NCBI GenBank assembly: GCA_963693315.1
Contig: OY856186.1
Span: 371,654,850-371,718,849 of the forward strand
Direction: 5' to 3'
DNA from: Diogma glabrata
Lineage: Eukaryota > Arthropoda > Insecta > Diptera > Cylindrotomidae
DNA: 64,000 nucleotides
Within the stretch, counting starts at the first letter, position 1. Each line of letters begins with the position of its first letter. This document shows, in pieces, positions 44,200 to 55,897 of this stretch. The translations under genes were made by a program, and so were the position numbers. The notes beneath the pieces are model-generated. The model was not told where the DNA came from. It worked only from the letters and a program-made list of their open reading frames with translations, and did not search any database.

Positions 44200-45946
44200 A
44201 TATCGAAATCGATATTTTTAAAAATATCAACATCCCTATTGTATAAAAATATAAAAATGTTGCGCCACAAAGTAAAGCGATTGTTGACAAATTGTGCTGA
44301 TAAGATATACAAAAATGTTGCGCCACAAATACTAGGCGATTGTAGATAAATTGTAGTAATAACTTGTATAAATAACAATAAAATAACAATAAATTTGCGT
44401 CACGAAAAATCAAAATACAAGCGCGAGACTTCCATACACATAAATATATATAGATATATAGAAAGTAAAATCGATAAAAATAGATATAACGGCTCTAGAA
44501 TAATTACAATACCGATTTACGGATACAGTTTTAAGTTAGAAAATCAAATGGTTAAATATACACAATTATCTCCGGTTTTTTACTACATTAATATACCATT
44601 AGTGTTTATGGTTTGAGTTTAAGAATAAATTAACTAGATTAGCGAAATTATGCTTGTGCGACGTATAATAACTCAAAATCAGCGTATTCCACATAAAAAG
44701 AATTGTAAGTCATTTGTTGGAAAACAGATACATAAGTTCTTAAGGCTTTTATTTAAATTTTAATCCGTGTACTGTTGGATGTGGTGTAGTCATGATTAGT
44801 GTCAATCTAAGGTTAGAAAATAAGCCAGACGAACAAATAATAGCTAATAATCACCAAGTTCTTGATAGACCAACTGATGATCTATACGATAAGAAACAAA
44901 AGAAATTTTTGGTAATTAATTTACATAACCAATCCTGAATGGTTGCATTCCAGGTACGATAATATTCGTTTAATGAGTTACTTATAATATAACATTCGGT
45001 AATCGAATATACGATAATTTCCATATTGATTGCCGGGTATAATTTCAAGGTAGGAAAACCAATTGTTAAACATACACAACAATAATAATAACCGGTTGCC
45101 ATGGTTGTAGCTGCCGAAGAAATAGATTTATAGTGAAATTATGTTTTATAAGAAAAAACAAACGCAGAGGGACTCCAAAGTTAGAGTATTACACACAAAA
45201 AAAATTTATATGAGATGAATAATTTTATTCTCTTCCATTTAATTATATCAGCTTTATTTGTATGTTTTTTCGATAATAATAGTATGTACTATTGTATTGT
45301 TTTCTAACCTATAGCCTAATGAACTTAACCTATTGTCTTATGAAAATTTTCCTATAAAAAATTATCATTATTCAATTGGTATGATTCCAATTGGTCAAAT
45401 TGTTTTGATTTCATTAAAATTATTTTCAAATTATAATCACAATTGCTTTGTTCAAAAATCAAATTTTAATTTAAATTCTCTTATTTCGTTTAGTTGAACT
45501 TGGTCGATTGTATGAGAAGGGCGTTTTTTATCATCAGGGTTTTTTTTATTAAGAAATTTGATTTATCAATTAAAACAATAAAGATTTATTGTTTTAATTG
45601 AAGAAAATGTTTTTATTTTTTATAATAAACAATTCGTTGTCAGAGAATAAAGTATTGTAATCGATTCGTGAATAATGAATTTTATTCTCTCGCAAATTAA
45701 AATTCTCGCTCGTGCCTCGCTCAAATTTTAAACTTTTGCTTGAAAATAAACTACTTCATTATTCACTCATTGATTAAACTACTATTATGTAGCGGAGAAC
45801 TAAATTAACGGATGACTAAAATTGAAGTGTAATAAAAAAAATGGATACGAAAGTCGCAGGTAAGGAAACTTATGGTGTATGTGATGAAGCAACAAAACTA
45901 TAAAACAGGGAATCAGCCCACTGCATATTTTACTTCGTTACACATG

Positions 45947-47245
45947 GGAAATAATCCGCTCATTGGCAACACCACCAGTCATTCCGAATAAGCCAGCTTT
46001 AACATCAATACCACCATATTCACCTACATTCCAGCCAGAAGATAGGTCAACACCTGTACCAATACAACCGATGACGGATGCAATCAGCAATTTAGCCTTC
46101 CATACTTACCAACAGCCAAGACAGCTGGAACAAGCAGAGGTGCCAAATTACCAACAACCAGATCTTAGGGTTGAGGACTACGCCATACCAACGATGGGTC
46201 CATCGTTCTGAGTGGAACAATTATTTAACAATCCGACCTTAGCACCCCCAGCACAACAACCAGTATATCCACCAGCTCCACAAACAGCACCACCACCATA
46301 CAACCAGCTTCCTCAGTTATACCGTAACGCTGCTCCAGCATTGGCACCAGGAGAATACCGAGTAGAACGCAGGAACAATTTGAGTCGTTATGATCTTCAC
46401 CGGAGACAGTCACACTCCGGATGTTCATGAGTTTATTCACCGAGTAGAGGCGGCTGCCAGAAGAGATCGCGTGTCATGGGACGACCTTAGGTCTATCATA
46501 CCGCGATACCTTAAGGCAGCTGCTGATAAATACTACATGAATTTAACTCAACGACATCAGGTAGTGACTTATCCAGTGCTAAGAGAGCGACTCCTGCGAA
46601 CTTTCGGGACGCTCACTGATGACAAAGCGATCTTACGAGTACTTCTGAACCGTAAACAAAAACCTAAGGACAGCGTTTACGAATATCTTGTGAAAGTTGA
46701 TTCGTTAAACCGACGGTTAGCACGTCCATTTGCTGACAACGAAATGTTGGAAATTGTTAGGGAAGGACTGAGTGTAGAACTTAACAACGTTACTTTGGTA
46801 GCAAACATTGTTACTGTCGACGAACTTCGGACTTTATGTCAGAAGTTCGAACGACTATGGTCCAAGAGTCAGTGAAGTGCAGCAAATGGATGACTATGAG
46901 GTGGAAGTGGAAGCTGATCAATACCTAAAAGCTGTGGATTCAAGACCGATGAGGATATTACAAAGGCCAATCATGTCATCCGAAACCAATCAACCTGGTC
47001 CATCACGGCAAAGACAACAGATCATCTGTTACAAATGTTGAGAAGTGGGACATCGAGCTCCGGAATGCCAACAGAAACAACTGAAATTATATTGTTGGAA
47101 GTGCCATAAGCCTGATGTGATATATAGGAACTGTTCAAACTGCCATCCAACGGTAAACTACAGACCAGGAATACGTGTTTCGGGAACAGTACCCTTGGTT
47201 TAATATCCATCAAGTCCGAAGACGTCAACGAGAGACATGGGGACT
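45947..47245 (+). pseudogene. gag, main part, with zinc knuckles (Gypsy copy C)
   Basis: Pro/Gln-rich linker (46020-46340), Gag core IHRVEAAARRDRVSWDDLRS and LNRKQKPKDSVYEYLVKVDS (46430-46870), acidic linker, then knuckles CYKC-stop-EVGHRAPEC (in-frame TGA at 47039-47041) and CWKCHKPDVIYRNC. Stops near 46210, frame changes at about 46395 and a deletion at about 46870 relative to copy A. Dead copy, about as diverged internally as copy A. Confidence 0.75.
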
Positions 47246-47990
47246 CAGAAAGATCTACCTCTATCAGATCAGAAGGATTAAATTCTCCAACTACATTTAA
47301 TCTACCATCATCTCACCATACTTACGTTAGACGTCTTCAACGTTGCATCAAATATTGGAGGATGCGTAAATTGTTTCGGAAAGCTTGTATTTCTTCAATT
47401 CATTCTGAATCAAAAGATCCTCGGCCGCGATTATCGATTAGAATTTTGGATGGTACCATAAATAAAGTTTTAGGTTACATCGAAATTCCAATAACTGTGA
47501 ATAGCTCCACTAAACCAATGCGGTTTCATATTCTCCCTGGACTACGAGAAGAGCTCTGGGCATAGATTTCTGGGAAACATTTGGTATCATTCCTTCTTTT
47601 GTCAGCGACATGACATGTACGGAGTCAACTAACACACAAACACATAACCTCACCACCGACTAGCTACAAGAATTAGAGAGGATCAAGGATTCTTTCCCGT
47701 CATTTGAAGTGTCTGGGCTCTGAAAGACTTCTTTGGTTGAACACGTCATCGATGTTGGTAATAATGAACCTATTAAGCAGAGACATTATCCAACATCGTC
47801 GGCTGTTCAACTAAAGACCCATGCCGAACTCGACCGGATGGTTCAAATTGGCGTGATAGAGGAGTCCAACAGTTCTTGGTGCTCGCCTGTGGTGTTAGTG
47901 CAAAAAGAATCTGGAAAAACATTGTGTAGAGACAGCCGTCGTGTCAATTCCCTAACCAAAAAGGACTTCCCTTGATTGATGGCTTACTAG
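47246..47990 (+). pseudogene. Pol start: protease remnant and RT start (Gypsy copy C)
   Basis: MRKLFRKACISSIHSESKDP then RLSIRILDGT joins directly to INKVLGYIEIPITVNSSTKP; the DSGA protease block present in copy A is deleted. After a frameshift comes GIDFWETFGIIP. Then, from about 47660, LQELERIKDSFPSFEV, EHVIDVGNNEPIKQRHYPTS, VIEESNSSWCSPVVLVQKES and SRRVNSLTKKDFP: the connection and fingers of RT. Cut at about 47990. Confidence 0.75.
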
Positions 47991-47992
47991 GT

Positions 47993-48747
47993 CATGGTGT
48001 CCACTTATTTTCCAAAACAAAATTCCATGACTTTCCAGAACAAAAACTTGAATTTTCCATGACATTTTTTTAAAATAAAACAAATAATTTTATAAAAGGC
48101 CTGGCCTGATTGATGTATAAGTTAACCTTATATATCACATACCCTTGGCAATAGCAGTGATATATCAGTACCGAATGTGCTATCTTGGGGGTACTGGCGG
48201 ATGAATTATATTCAGTCAATAATAGCATAATCAATTCTAGCTAAGGAATATTCCTCATGATTGCACGTTATTGATTGCTCGAAGAAACGAGCCCTCAAAT
48301 TACTCTTTGTGTTGGTTTATATCATTGTGGGAGATAGTGCGTCCCATGATCAAGTAATATGCCACTAACTGGATTATTGGGAATTCCATTTTAGTTTTTT
48401 CCCCGCAAATTAAAAAAAAACGTTTTATCTCTTATTTAATTTTATTGCCTATTGCATACAAGACTTTTTATCTATTACACAGGACATTTTATTAAAGAAA
48501 ATTTTATGTCCACTTTACGAGACATTTATGTATTCAAAGGTATTAGAAAATACTGGCAATTCTGACCACTTTTTTGTAACGTCAGTTGTCAAAAGTGATT
48601 TACTAAAAATTAGTTTCCAAATCTGATCAAAATTCACTTTTCAAAAATGGACATGATCGTCGCCGAAGTTTTTTTTCAATGTTTCTTTTTCGATCGTCAT
48701 TGTTTTTATACTGACGATGTAGGTAAAAGTTTCAGAACTTTACTAAA
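47993..48747. repeat. Non-coding repeat family D, copy 1
   Basis: Starts CATGGTGTCCACTTATTTTC and shares with 54104-54790 the opening (AAAACAAAATTCC(A/C)TGACTTTCCAGA) and the closing (CACTTTTCAAAAAT ... TTTTATACTGACGATGTA) blocks, with a diverged middle. No coding frame. It bounds the duplicated Jockey/MITE stack on its left, as copy 2 bounds it on the right. Nature unknown; the GTGTCCAC start suggests a hAT-type MITE, but inverted ends were not confirmed. Confidence 0.55.
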
Positions 48748-48748
48748 A

Positions 48749-49007
48749 TAACAATGACTTCACTAAGAAATTGACAGCGAAATTTTCACCAGATGGCATC
48801 GTTAAATATACGACACCAAAGATTTTTCATTGCTAGTCCTCGGTGTAATTTTGGATTCGCTGATTAATCATGGGTTCGCCACCCATCAAAAACATATCTG
48901 CAGTGAACTCCAAGTTGAAATCACTTGTTGGTACCGTCTGGGAATCAGGATTTGGTGACCATCTTCACCATACAAATCTCTTGGCCGTCACGCCAGATAT
49001 TCTGGCT
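48749..49007 (+). mobile_element. Jockey-like remnant, left part (continues at 52816-53095)
   Basis: Nearly identical to 10862-11120 (AACAATGACTTCACTAAGAA onward, with the SPPIKNISAVNSK-like stretch), lacking a 9-12 bp piece after AACTCCAA. Interrupted by solo LTR B at GGCT. Confidence 0.7.
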
Positions 49008-52000
49008 TGTAATGAAGAGCTTTCTCATTGGCGAACCAATGAGAATGGCATAGCAGGATGCGTACCTTGAGTAATTTAAAGCCGTCTAGACTAAGGCTCA
49101 GCCATCGTGGGTTTGATAGAGTAATACCTGCTGCTTCAGCACAAATGCAGAAATGTACGCAATTTACGAAAAATCACAGAAATGGAAAAAAATACAAGTG
49201 GGAAATGGAGACTCTGGCGACCCCGTTTGCGAAAGACCTACGATCAGCGCGTCCATCCCCCACAATCACTCTCAGACGCTCACACACTCACGCTTCACAC
49301 ATGCTAACATTCACCCACACATTCAGACGGCGAAGCAAGACACTTAAGCTCTAAGACCCGCCTTAAGTATCGCAAGTGGTAGTAATTAAAGTTAAGTTGT
49401 ATTGCTGTCACATGAGCAACATGGTACAGCCCACAAACCACTGCCATTGCTGGTAAACCGTAGATCGACTCTTAGAGCACTGGTGAACGACACACGCTAT
49501 ATTGAAAGTCTTTATTGATTATTTTCCCCTTTTTCTTTATTAATAACACTTTTAAAAATTTATAAAACCAAAAGTAATTCCCAAAAAAAAATATTTGCAA
49601 CTCAAAAAAAATTATAAGTTTATTTGTAAGTCGAACAAACATGTCCAAACCAGTTTATTTCAATACCTGTAGTTTACAGTTAGACAATGAATCACAGAAT
49701 TAATAAAACTAAAACAGGACAAGAATTTGTTTTTTTGTTTTTAATTTTCTTTGGTATTAAAGGTTGTTTGAGAATGATTGTTTTGAAAGTATAACCTCAT
49801 CAATTCAGGTATTATAATAAAGGAAAAGGTATTTGGTATGCTAATTATTATCTCGGAGTAAAAATGTTTAGAATCCTTTTCAATTCAGACTAGAAGTGTC
49901 TCGCCACACGCACCGCCAGGTCACCCCCACACGCAACGACAGGCAAGCCTCCATTCAATCACTGGCACACCCTTTTTCACACTCATTCACACCTCTATGT
50001 TAAACAAAGAAAATAAATTAAATAAATCAAGTTCGCTCACCCCATGATTAAATCCTTCCTGCTACAACGTCTTACGCCTTAGCTCTCCATCAGCACGGTT
50101 GTATACAAATACATTGATTAAAAATGCGATGTAACAATTTGCATAAATAAACGTTGAATAAACCTATAACTACAGCTGAACACGTTGAAAATACCAGGTA
50201 ACAATTTGTAGAAATAAACGTTGAATAAATCTGCAAATACAGTTGAATATGTTGAAAATACGATGCGAAAAATTGGTATATATAAACGTTGAATAAATTA
50301 CAAATATGGATGACTACGTTGAAAATACGAGGTAATAATTTGTATATATATAAAATTCGTTGCAAATGTTGCCAATGATGATGCAAATAATGTGCAGAAA
50401 TACGTTGTAAAACTTGACACTGATGATATAAATATTGTATAAAACTTCGTTGTAAAACTTGACAATGATAATAGGAATATTGTATAAAACTTCGTTGTAA
50501 AACTTGACAATGATAATAGGAATATTGTATAAAACTTCGTTGTAAAAGTTGACAATGATGTTATAAGTTGGATGAAAATACGTTGTATAAACTTTGATAT
50601 GAATATGGTGTAACCAAAAAAAAATGTATAAGTAACTGTTGATATAAGTATGGTATGATCACTATATATGTTGCGCTGCAATACCTCAGCGATTGATAAC
50701 AAGTTGATACATATTCGAAAATGTTGCACCGCAACAACTCAGGCCACTGCTGATGAGATTGTATAATTAAATGTGGACTTATACAACTCTTCGATGATAA
50801 ATTCAAAACACCGCAGATATATTTGAAACTTTTTAATTTATAAATGATTCATTTACATACACAACTGGCTGAAGGCACATTCACTTGTACCACTTTGGTA
50901 AGTTATTAGGCGCTAACTTATATTAACTTGAGTTTAAATGTAGTATATTCACAATCGATTGATAAATAAATCTTTTATTATAAATGACTAACATGGAGTA
51001 TATAAATTAATCGGTAACTAAGTTCTACGTTTTTTTGCAGCTTATTTTAACATGCTTTAGTTTACATTAATCTTGATTACAGTAATTCAATTCCAAAATA
51101 GCTTGATAAAGAAGAAAACATTCTCCAGTTCTTTCTTTTTTAATGTCTAACATAGGACACACACGTTTGCCAATAGATGAATGAAACTTAACTAGCATCA
51201 AGTATATATACAGTTAATTTCTAACGCTTGAGTTTTGAACAACAGGAAAAATGATGCTATTCCCAAAATTGATTGATAAATAAATCCTTTTCTTTTTAAA
51301 TAATTGGGTACCAATTAGGTGATTGAAAATTTTAAATTGTACTAAAACGGCACAAACACATAATATGTTTTCACAATTGAACTGAATCAACCGTAAAGGA
51401 AATAACCGTGCACAGATCCATTTTTACATTACAAGTCTCGAATATTCTTTTATACGTGTTAGCTTAACGAAACTTAGATCATGGGACTAATCACCGCTCG
51501 AAACGCCTGATATTATTTCTTTTCTTTCGTTTCTATTTTTGTTCAGAAAACATCACTAAATTACAGTCAATTAACATTGAAATCATGCTTCTACAATAAA
51601 TTATTTAGGTACAGTTACAGAAAATCATATAAAAAAAAACTCACAGTTTATCACAATATCACAGCTGGACGGCAGACCTTTTCAAGGTCAACTCTACGGT
51701 ACCAACACATATGTAATTTTTTTTGTATACCTACTTCGAATTTCACTAATGTGAATTACTTATATAAAAATGCACTAAGTAAAACCATGTAGCACTGAAT
51801 TGATTTATCCTAAAGTAGAACAGGTAATTAACCACAAACCATTCGTTGGGAATCCACAAGTTGCAAAATCCAAAAAATACAAATATTCCTTAAAAACTCG
51901 TCAGGCGTTTACCTCCATCTTTTTATCTGTCGGCCACAAAAAAAACTCAAATAACATCCAATAAGAAAATCGACTACGCGTCGTCAAAATTATAAATTGA

Positions 52001-52815
52001 ATGCACTATGAAACAAATGTAATAGACCGCGAGAGTACTGTGTGAATCGCAATTAAACTAAGAGAAAAACAATTGTACAGTCGTTCATTATATAGCCGTT
52101 TTGACTTCGAAACATTCGAAGAAAGGGTTTCTGATGTGAGGAAATTAATTATGTAAATCAATGTTAGGATCTTTTTTTCGATAAAACGAAACGGGCGGTT
52201 ACTTTGTAATACTGACCATTGCAAAAAAAGAATAATTTGACGAAACAAACTATTTTCCAACATGCTAGTAAGAAATATCAATGAATTAGAGTGGATTAAA
52301 CGCAAGTTTAATCGATTGTAGGATGTTTACGTATTACAAAGTAACAACTTACAACAGTATTACAGTGAAATTCAGATCCATAACGGAAGGACAACTTGAT
52401 AAAAAATACCCATATAGGAAGTCGAATGCATAACGAATTGTAGAACAATAATTCTTTTCATTGCGACGACTGGACAAATATGCACAGCTGTTTTGAGGTT
52501 TGAAAACTTCGTTGACCGAGTACGGTTAGTGTTTAGAGAATTCAAATTTTAGCAGTATGGTAACGTAAGGCGGGTGAAAACGAAGTATGAGTCAATAATA
52601 GGGGATTGTAAAAGAAATACTATTGTTAATTTATTTTATGCTAAGAACAAATTTAGGTACGGAAACTATATGAAAATATGACTATAGATTGTGGACAAAT
52701 GAGAAACTATTATGAACTACGTGTGGCAAGCAAAATTGTGAATTATGAGAAGACAGGTACTACATGAAGAGAGAACTCTACGGCACCACACTGTCATACT
52801 CCAGTCCACATTACA
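49008..52815 (+). mobile_element. Solo LTR B (3808 bp)
   Basis: TGTAATGAAGAGCTTTCTC ... CAGTCCACATTACA: the ends TGTAAT/ATTACA are perfectly inverted. Perfect duplication GGCT (49004-49007, 52816-52819), and the pre-insertion site is preserved at 11113-11120. The longest of the three copies. Small open frames inside (49058-49354 and others) recur in frame-broken form in LTR A (3321-3530) and are not conserved as proteins. No gene is called in it. Confidence 0.8.
50425..50570. repeat. 45-bp minisatellite in solo LTR B
   Basis: AATATTGTATAAAACTTCGT followed by TGTAAAACTTGACAATGATA begins at 50431, 50476 and 50521, a strict 45-bp period. Looser related units (GTTGAATAAATC, GAAAATACGA) extend back to about 50100. 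Confidence 0.85.
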
Positions 52816-53095
52816 GGCTTTACAGCTGAATCAAACCTTATAGAAGTGCCCAACAACACAAAATACTGTATTGCGCGGTGGAAATGACGGTCACCTAACG
52901 GCACACCAAGATTGTCTCTACAAAGACCCAAATTCTACCAATGAAACCGCAAGATGATTTACTCGCACACCCATGCTGAGCTTTCCTAAGCACGACCATC
53001 CATGCAACGTGCTGATCCACACACCACACCACACCACACACCACACCACACCACACCACACCACACCCCCCATCTCAGAGACAAATAATAAACTG
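52816..53095 (+). mobile_element. Jockey-like remnant, right part
   Basis: Continues the element split at 49007. AACACAAAATACTGTATTGC and ATTCTACCAATGAAACCGCA parallel 11165-11270; one frame reads ILPMKPQDDLLAHPC-like. It contains the CCACA microsatellite. Confidence 0.7.
53020..53068. repeat. (CCACA)n microsatellite
   Basis: About nine to ten units of CCACA/CACAC, expanded from the CACACACACCCC found at the same place in the sister copy (11332-11345). Confidence 0.85.
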
Positions 53096-53105
53096 CCACA
53101 TAATG

Positions 53106-53916
53106 CAGGGACTGAAACCCTGAAAAAATTGGGTTTAGGTTCAGGTTAATCAAAATAGAAGGTTCAGGCCAGGTTCGGCTCAGGGTTCAGGTTCAAAATT
53201 TAGAAAAAGAGTACAATATATTTTTTATTCGCCTACATAGTATAGTGTTACTTTATTACTGTGATTTGCGGCTTTAAAGCATCACTTTTCAACTATTTAT
53301 TTTGTTGTCATAGCTACGTCCAAAAAAGTTAAAAGCATTTGTATTTGTTTAAATTCTATGAAAAATAAAAATTTTTATCAAAGCAACTTTGAGGGTTTCA
53401 TTATCCAATTAAAATAGTTGTTATCATTTGTTGTCATAGCTACACAATAATTTGGAAAAAATAATAAATATTTTGTCAAAGGTTACTTGTTCCACATATT
53501 TTTATTTTAAAATTTATGAAAATTTATAATTTTAATTTAGAATAAACAATTCTTTTCTTAAAATATTTTGCCTCGGCTTTTGCCAATATTTGCCGCGATT
53601 TGCAAACTCCACATCCGTCCAAAATCTTTAGCTTTACGTCCTAGCATCATAATGTACTATTATTTATTTGTAAAAAAACTACTTATTTTTCAAAAAAATT
53701 CTCGTTTAATTTATTAATCCAAATATTTTTAAATTTTCTTTTTTTAAATTTGATCTTTGTGGTGAGTGGTGACAATACAAATTTCAAAGCTGAAGAAGCA
53801 TCTCTACGGCTACTTGCGTTGGAAAATATTCTTTTTTATATTTATTTATGAACCCGAACCTGAATGAGTTTTTGGATTCGGGTTCATGGTTTATAAAAAC
53901 CCGGTTTTAGTCCCTG
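53106..53916. mobile_element. hAT-type MITE, second copy, with internal insertion
   Basis: Ends CAGGGACTGAAACCCTG and GTTTTAGTCCCTG; flanks CATAATG and CATAATAC. Relative to 11411-11777 it carries about 420 extra bp (about 53229-53650) inside, AT-rich, without recognisable ends of its own. Confidence 0.75.
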
Positions 53917-54103
53917 CATAATACTTACAGAGTTAAAGGATTTTTTTTATTCAAAGTTAGGCATGTTTAGTGTTAATTATAAATTAACGTCTCTGAATAT
54001 CCGAAGATACCATCCTCAACTAGGGATTAGGATTAAGCTTGAAAATTTTATCAGTTTCTTTAAGAAATTTATGGACGCTAACTTTGAAATTTTGAGGATT
54101 AAA
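53917..54103 (-). mobile_element. CR1/Jockey-like 3' end (truncated duplicate)
   Basis: Matches 11778-11965 (3' untranslated region and the last ORF2 codons, KVSVHKFLKETDKIFKLNP on minus). It is cut at 54103, where repeat family D copy 2 starts. Confidence 0.7.
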
Positions 54104-54790
54104 GCATGGTGTCCACTTTTTTTTCGAAACAAAATTCCCTGACTTTCCAGACCAAAAATATGAAAATTCCATGACTTTTTTAAAATAAAACTAATAATTT
54201 TGTATACAAAAAACCTAAAATATATAAATGTTTTGACATGAATCGATGTTACAAGACATGTTTTGATTCCAACAAAGACACAAAATATTTGAAATTCTGA
54301 TAAATATCTAATTACATAAAAGACCTAGTTGTAGAACTACATATAGCTTTCCTGACCGATTATTTTAATAGCGTGGTCAAATTGTAGATCTGAATGTTTG
54401 CTCGATGCTCAATCTTTGTTTTTCCAGATGAATTTTCCCCATCTGTTTCTCTAGTTGACATGGTATCTTCGGCTATTTAAGAGTCTAAATAATGAATGGT
54501 GTGCTAAACAAGTTTAACTAATTAATAATAATACACCGATTTTTACTAAACACAACAGCATCGAAGTTCGATAAAATGTTTCACTTTTCAAAAATAGAAA
54601 TCAAAGGTTTTTGAAGTTTTTCCAAGGTTTCCCTTTCAATCGTTGTTGTTTTATACTGACGATGTAAACGTTTTTGCTCCAAAATTTACTGAAACAATTC
54701 AATTCGGGATTAATAAATTGGTTTCCTTTTCAATAGAAACTCCAACTAAAAATGTGTTCAAAGGCGGCCAAATTGACTCTTAGAAGCTAC
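54104..54790. repeat. Non-coding repeat family D, copy 2
   Basis: Partner of 47993-48747. Starts CATGGTGTCCACTTTTTTTTC. The middle (54200-54540) diverges from copy 1. No gene seen. Confidence 0.55.
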
Positions 54791-54847
54791 CGTAGATTAT
54801 TTTGCATTTGAATATATAAAAAAATACTCGTTATATACTCGGACATC

Positions 54848-55897
54848 ATGGCGGCAACTGATGTAGACGTGTTTTGTGGTTCGTGCAATAATAAAATAAA
54901 TATTTTTAAAGAAAGAAGTGTTGTGTGTAAAGGGAATTGTAAAAAAGTGTTTCACAAAAGGTGTTCCAAAATTAGTGATGTGAATTACACTAGTTATATT
55001 AATGATAGTTCGAAAACTTGGTTTTGTAAAACTTGTACATCAATAGCTCAAACACAAAGAATTAATTCAGATTCACCAATACCAACTACATCTGCTAAAC
55101 AAGTGCAGTTTGATGCATTACAACAACCAATGCAAAATGTATTACATTTTTCTACTTTAACAAACACAAATGCTTCTTTATCAATCGAAAAAAATATAAC
55201 AGTTCACCAGTACAATGAAATATTGTGTCAATTAAAAACTCTTATAAATCAAAACACTGTTCTTCAAAATAATATTACGCTTATGAGAGAAGAATTTGGA
55301 CTTAAAATTGATACCATAGAGAAAAAACTTATGGAAGCTTATAACGAAAATGAACAGCTTAAAATTACAAACGAAAATCTGAGTTTTAAAGTAAATGCAA
55401 TAGAGCAAACAAAACTTCTCAACACAATAAATATTTCGGGAATTCCAAAAAGTGCTGATGAAAACCTTGTTGAAATTGTAACTAAACTGAGCAATGAAGT
55501 TGGAGCTAATATTACTTCTGAGGACATAAAAGAATGTTATCGTAAGCCAACCTCCTCAAGGAACGGCCTGTCTTTTCCAATTATTACTATTATGAAAAGT
55601 CATAAATCAAAAGTGGATTTTATTAAATCATGGAGAGAAAGAAATCGGTTAGGTGAAGTCCTTGATACAAGTATGCTCAATATAAATAATATAGATAAAA
55701 GACCAATTTATATGGGACCTCATCTTACTAAGCAATCACTATACTTACTTGCTAAAGCCAAAGAGTTACGTAGAAATAAATTGATATTTTATGCGGGGGT
55801 GAATAGTGCTGGTATTATAACCATCAGAAGGGCAGACAAAAGCCCTTTAGTTAAAATTTTTAATCCTTATCAATTGCATCTCATTTCACAGAAATGA
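54848..55897 (+). CDS. ORF1: PHD-finger, coiled-coil, nucleic-acid-binding protein
   Basis: 349 codons from ATG (CATCATGGCGG, good context). Residues about 10-63 form a C4HC3 PHD finger: CGSC, CKGNC, HKRC, then FCKTC. Residues about 115-195 are a coiled coil (NEILCQLKTLINQNTVLQNN and following). From about 195, INISGIPKSADENLVEIVTK starts an RRM-like/FP-type nucleic-acid-binding region ending with TIRRADKSPLVKIFNPYQLH. In non-LTR elements such a protein packages the RNA and, in CR1-like ones, the PHD may bind chromatin. Intact. The TGA stop overlaps the ORF2 ATG. Confidence 0.8.
   Translation: MAATDVDVFCGSCNNKINIFKERSVVCKGNCKKVFHKRCSKISDVNYTSYINDSSKTWFCKTCTSIAQTQRINSDSPIPTTSAKQVQFDALQQPMQNVLHFSTLTNTNASLSIEKNITVHQYNEILCQLKTLINQNTVLQNNITLMREEFGLKIDTIEKKLMEAYNENEQLKITNENLSFKVNAIEQTKLLNTINISGIPKSADENLVEIVTKLSNEVGANITSEDIKECYRKPTSSRNGLSFPIITIMKSHKSKVDFIKSWRERNRLGEVLDTSMLNINNIDKRPIYMGPHLTKQSLYLLAKAKELRRNKLIFYAGVNSAGIITIRRADKSPLVKIFNPYQLHLISQK

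Larger units (their letters stand above)
39013..44238. mobile_element. hAT-type MITE (about 490 bp), split by a Gypsy element
   Basis: Left end TAGAGATGTTGATATT, right end AAAATATCAACATCCCTA, flanked by a perfect 8-bp duplication TTGTATAA (39005-39012 and 44239-44246). The inside is rich in ATATCGATA motifs in both orientations. The mdg3-like Gypsy at 39465-44199 was inserted later, at ATAT. A YAGRGATG start plus an 8-bp duplication fits hAT. Confidence 0.9.
37507..45942 (+). mobile_element. Solo LTR C (about 3.2 kb net), interrupted
   Basis: Starts TGTAATGCAGTGTCTTCATT, ends TTCGTTACA; perfect duplication CATG (37503-37506 and 45943-45946). Without the nested MITE (39013-44238) and its extra TSD it is about 3.2 kb. 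It shares GGCGAACCAATGA, the ACACACAC / CACGC-rich stretch (about 37790-37850 and 38630-38700) and CTCACCCCATGG (38750) with copies A and B. The segment 45150-45940 is AT-rich without a gene. Confidence 0.75.
36841..47990 (+). mobile_element. Ty3/Gypsy-like LTR retrotransposon, copy C (broken, nested)
   Basis: Same family as 1-10003. Pieces: leader (36841-37159), gag 5' (37160-37506), gag main and pol (45947-47990). The gap is a solo LTR with duplication CATG whose removal rejoins the sequence exactly as in copy A (GGCATGGGAAATAATCCGCT against copy A GCTTGGGAAATGCTTCGGTT). Pol ends abruptly in the RT at about 47990, where another repeat begins. Confidence 0.8.

Noticed and set aside
49058..49354. 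98-codon plus frame in solo LTR B, also seen as 3321-3530 in LTR A
   Set aside because: Shared because the LTRs are homologous; frames differ by indels between copies and show no protein motif.
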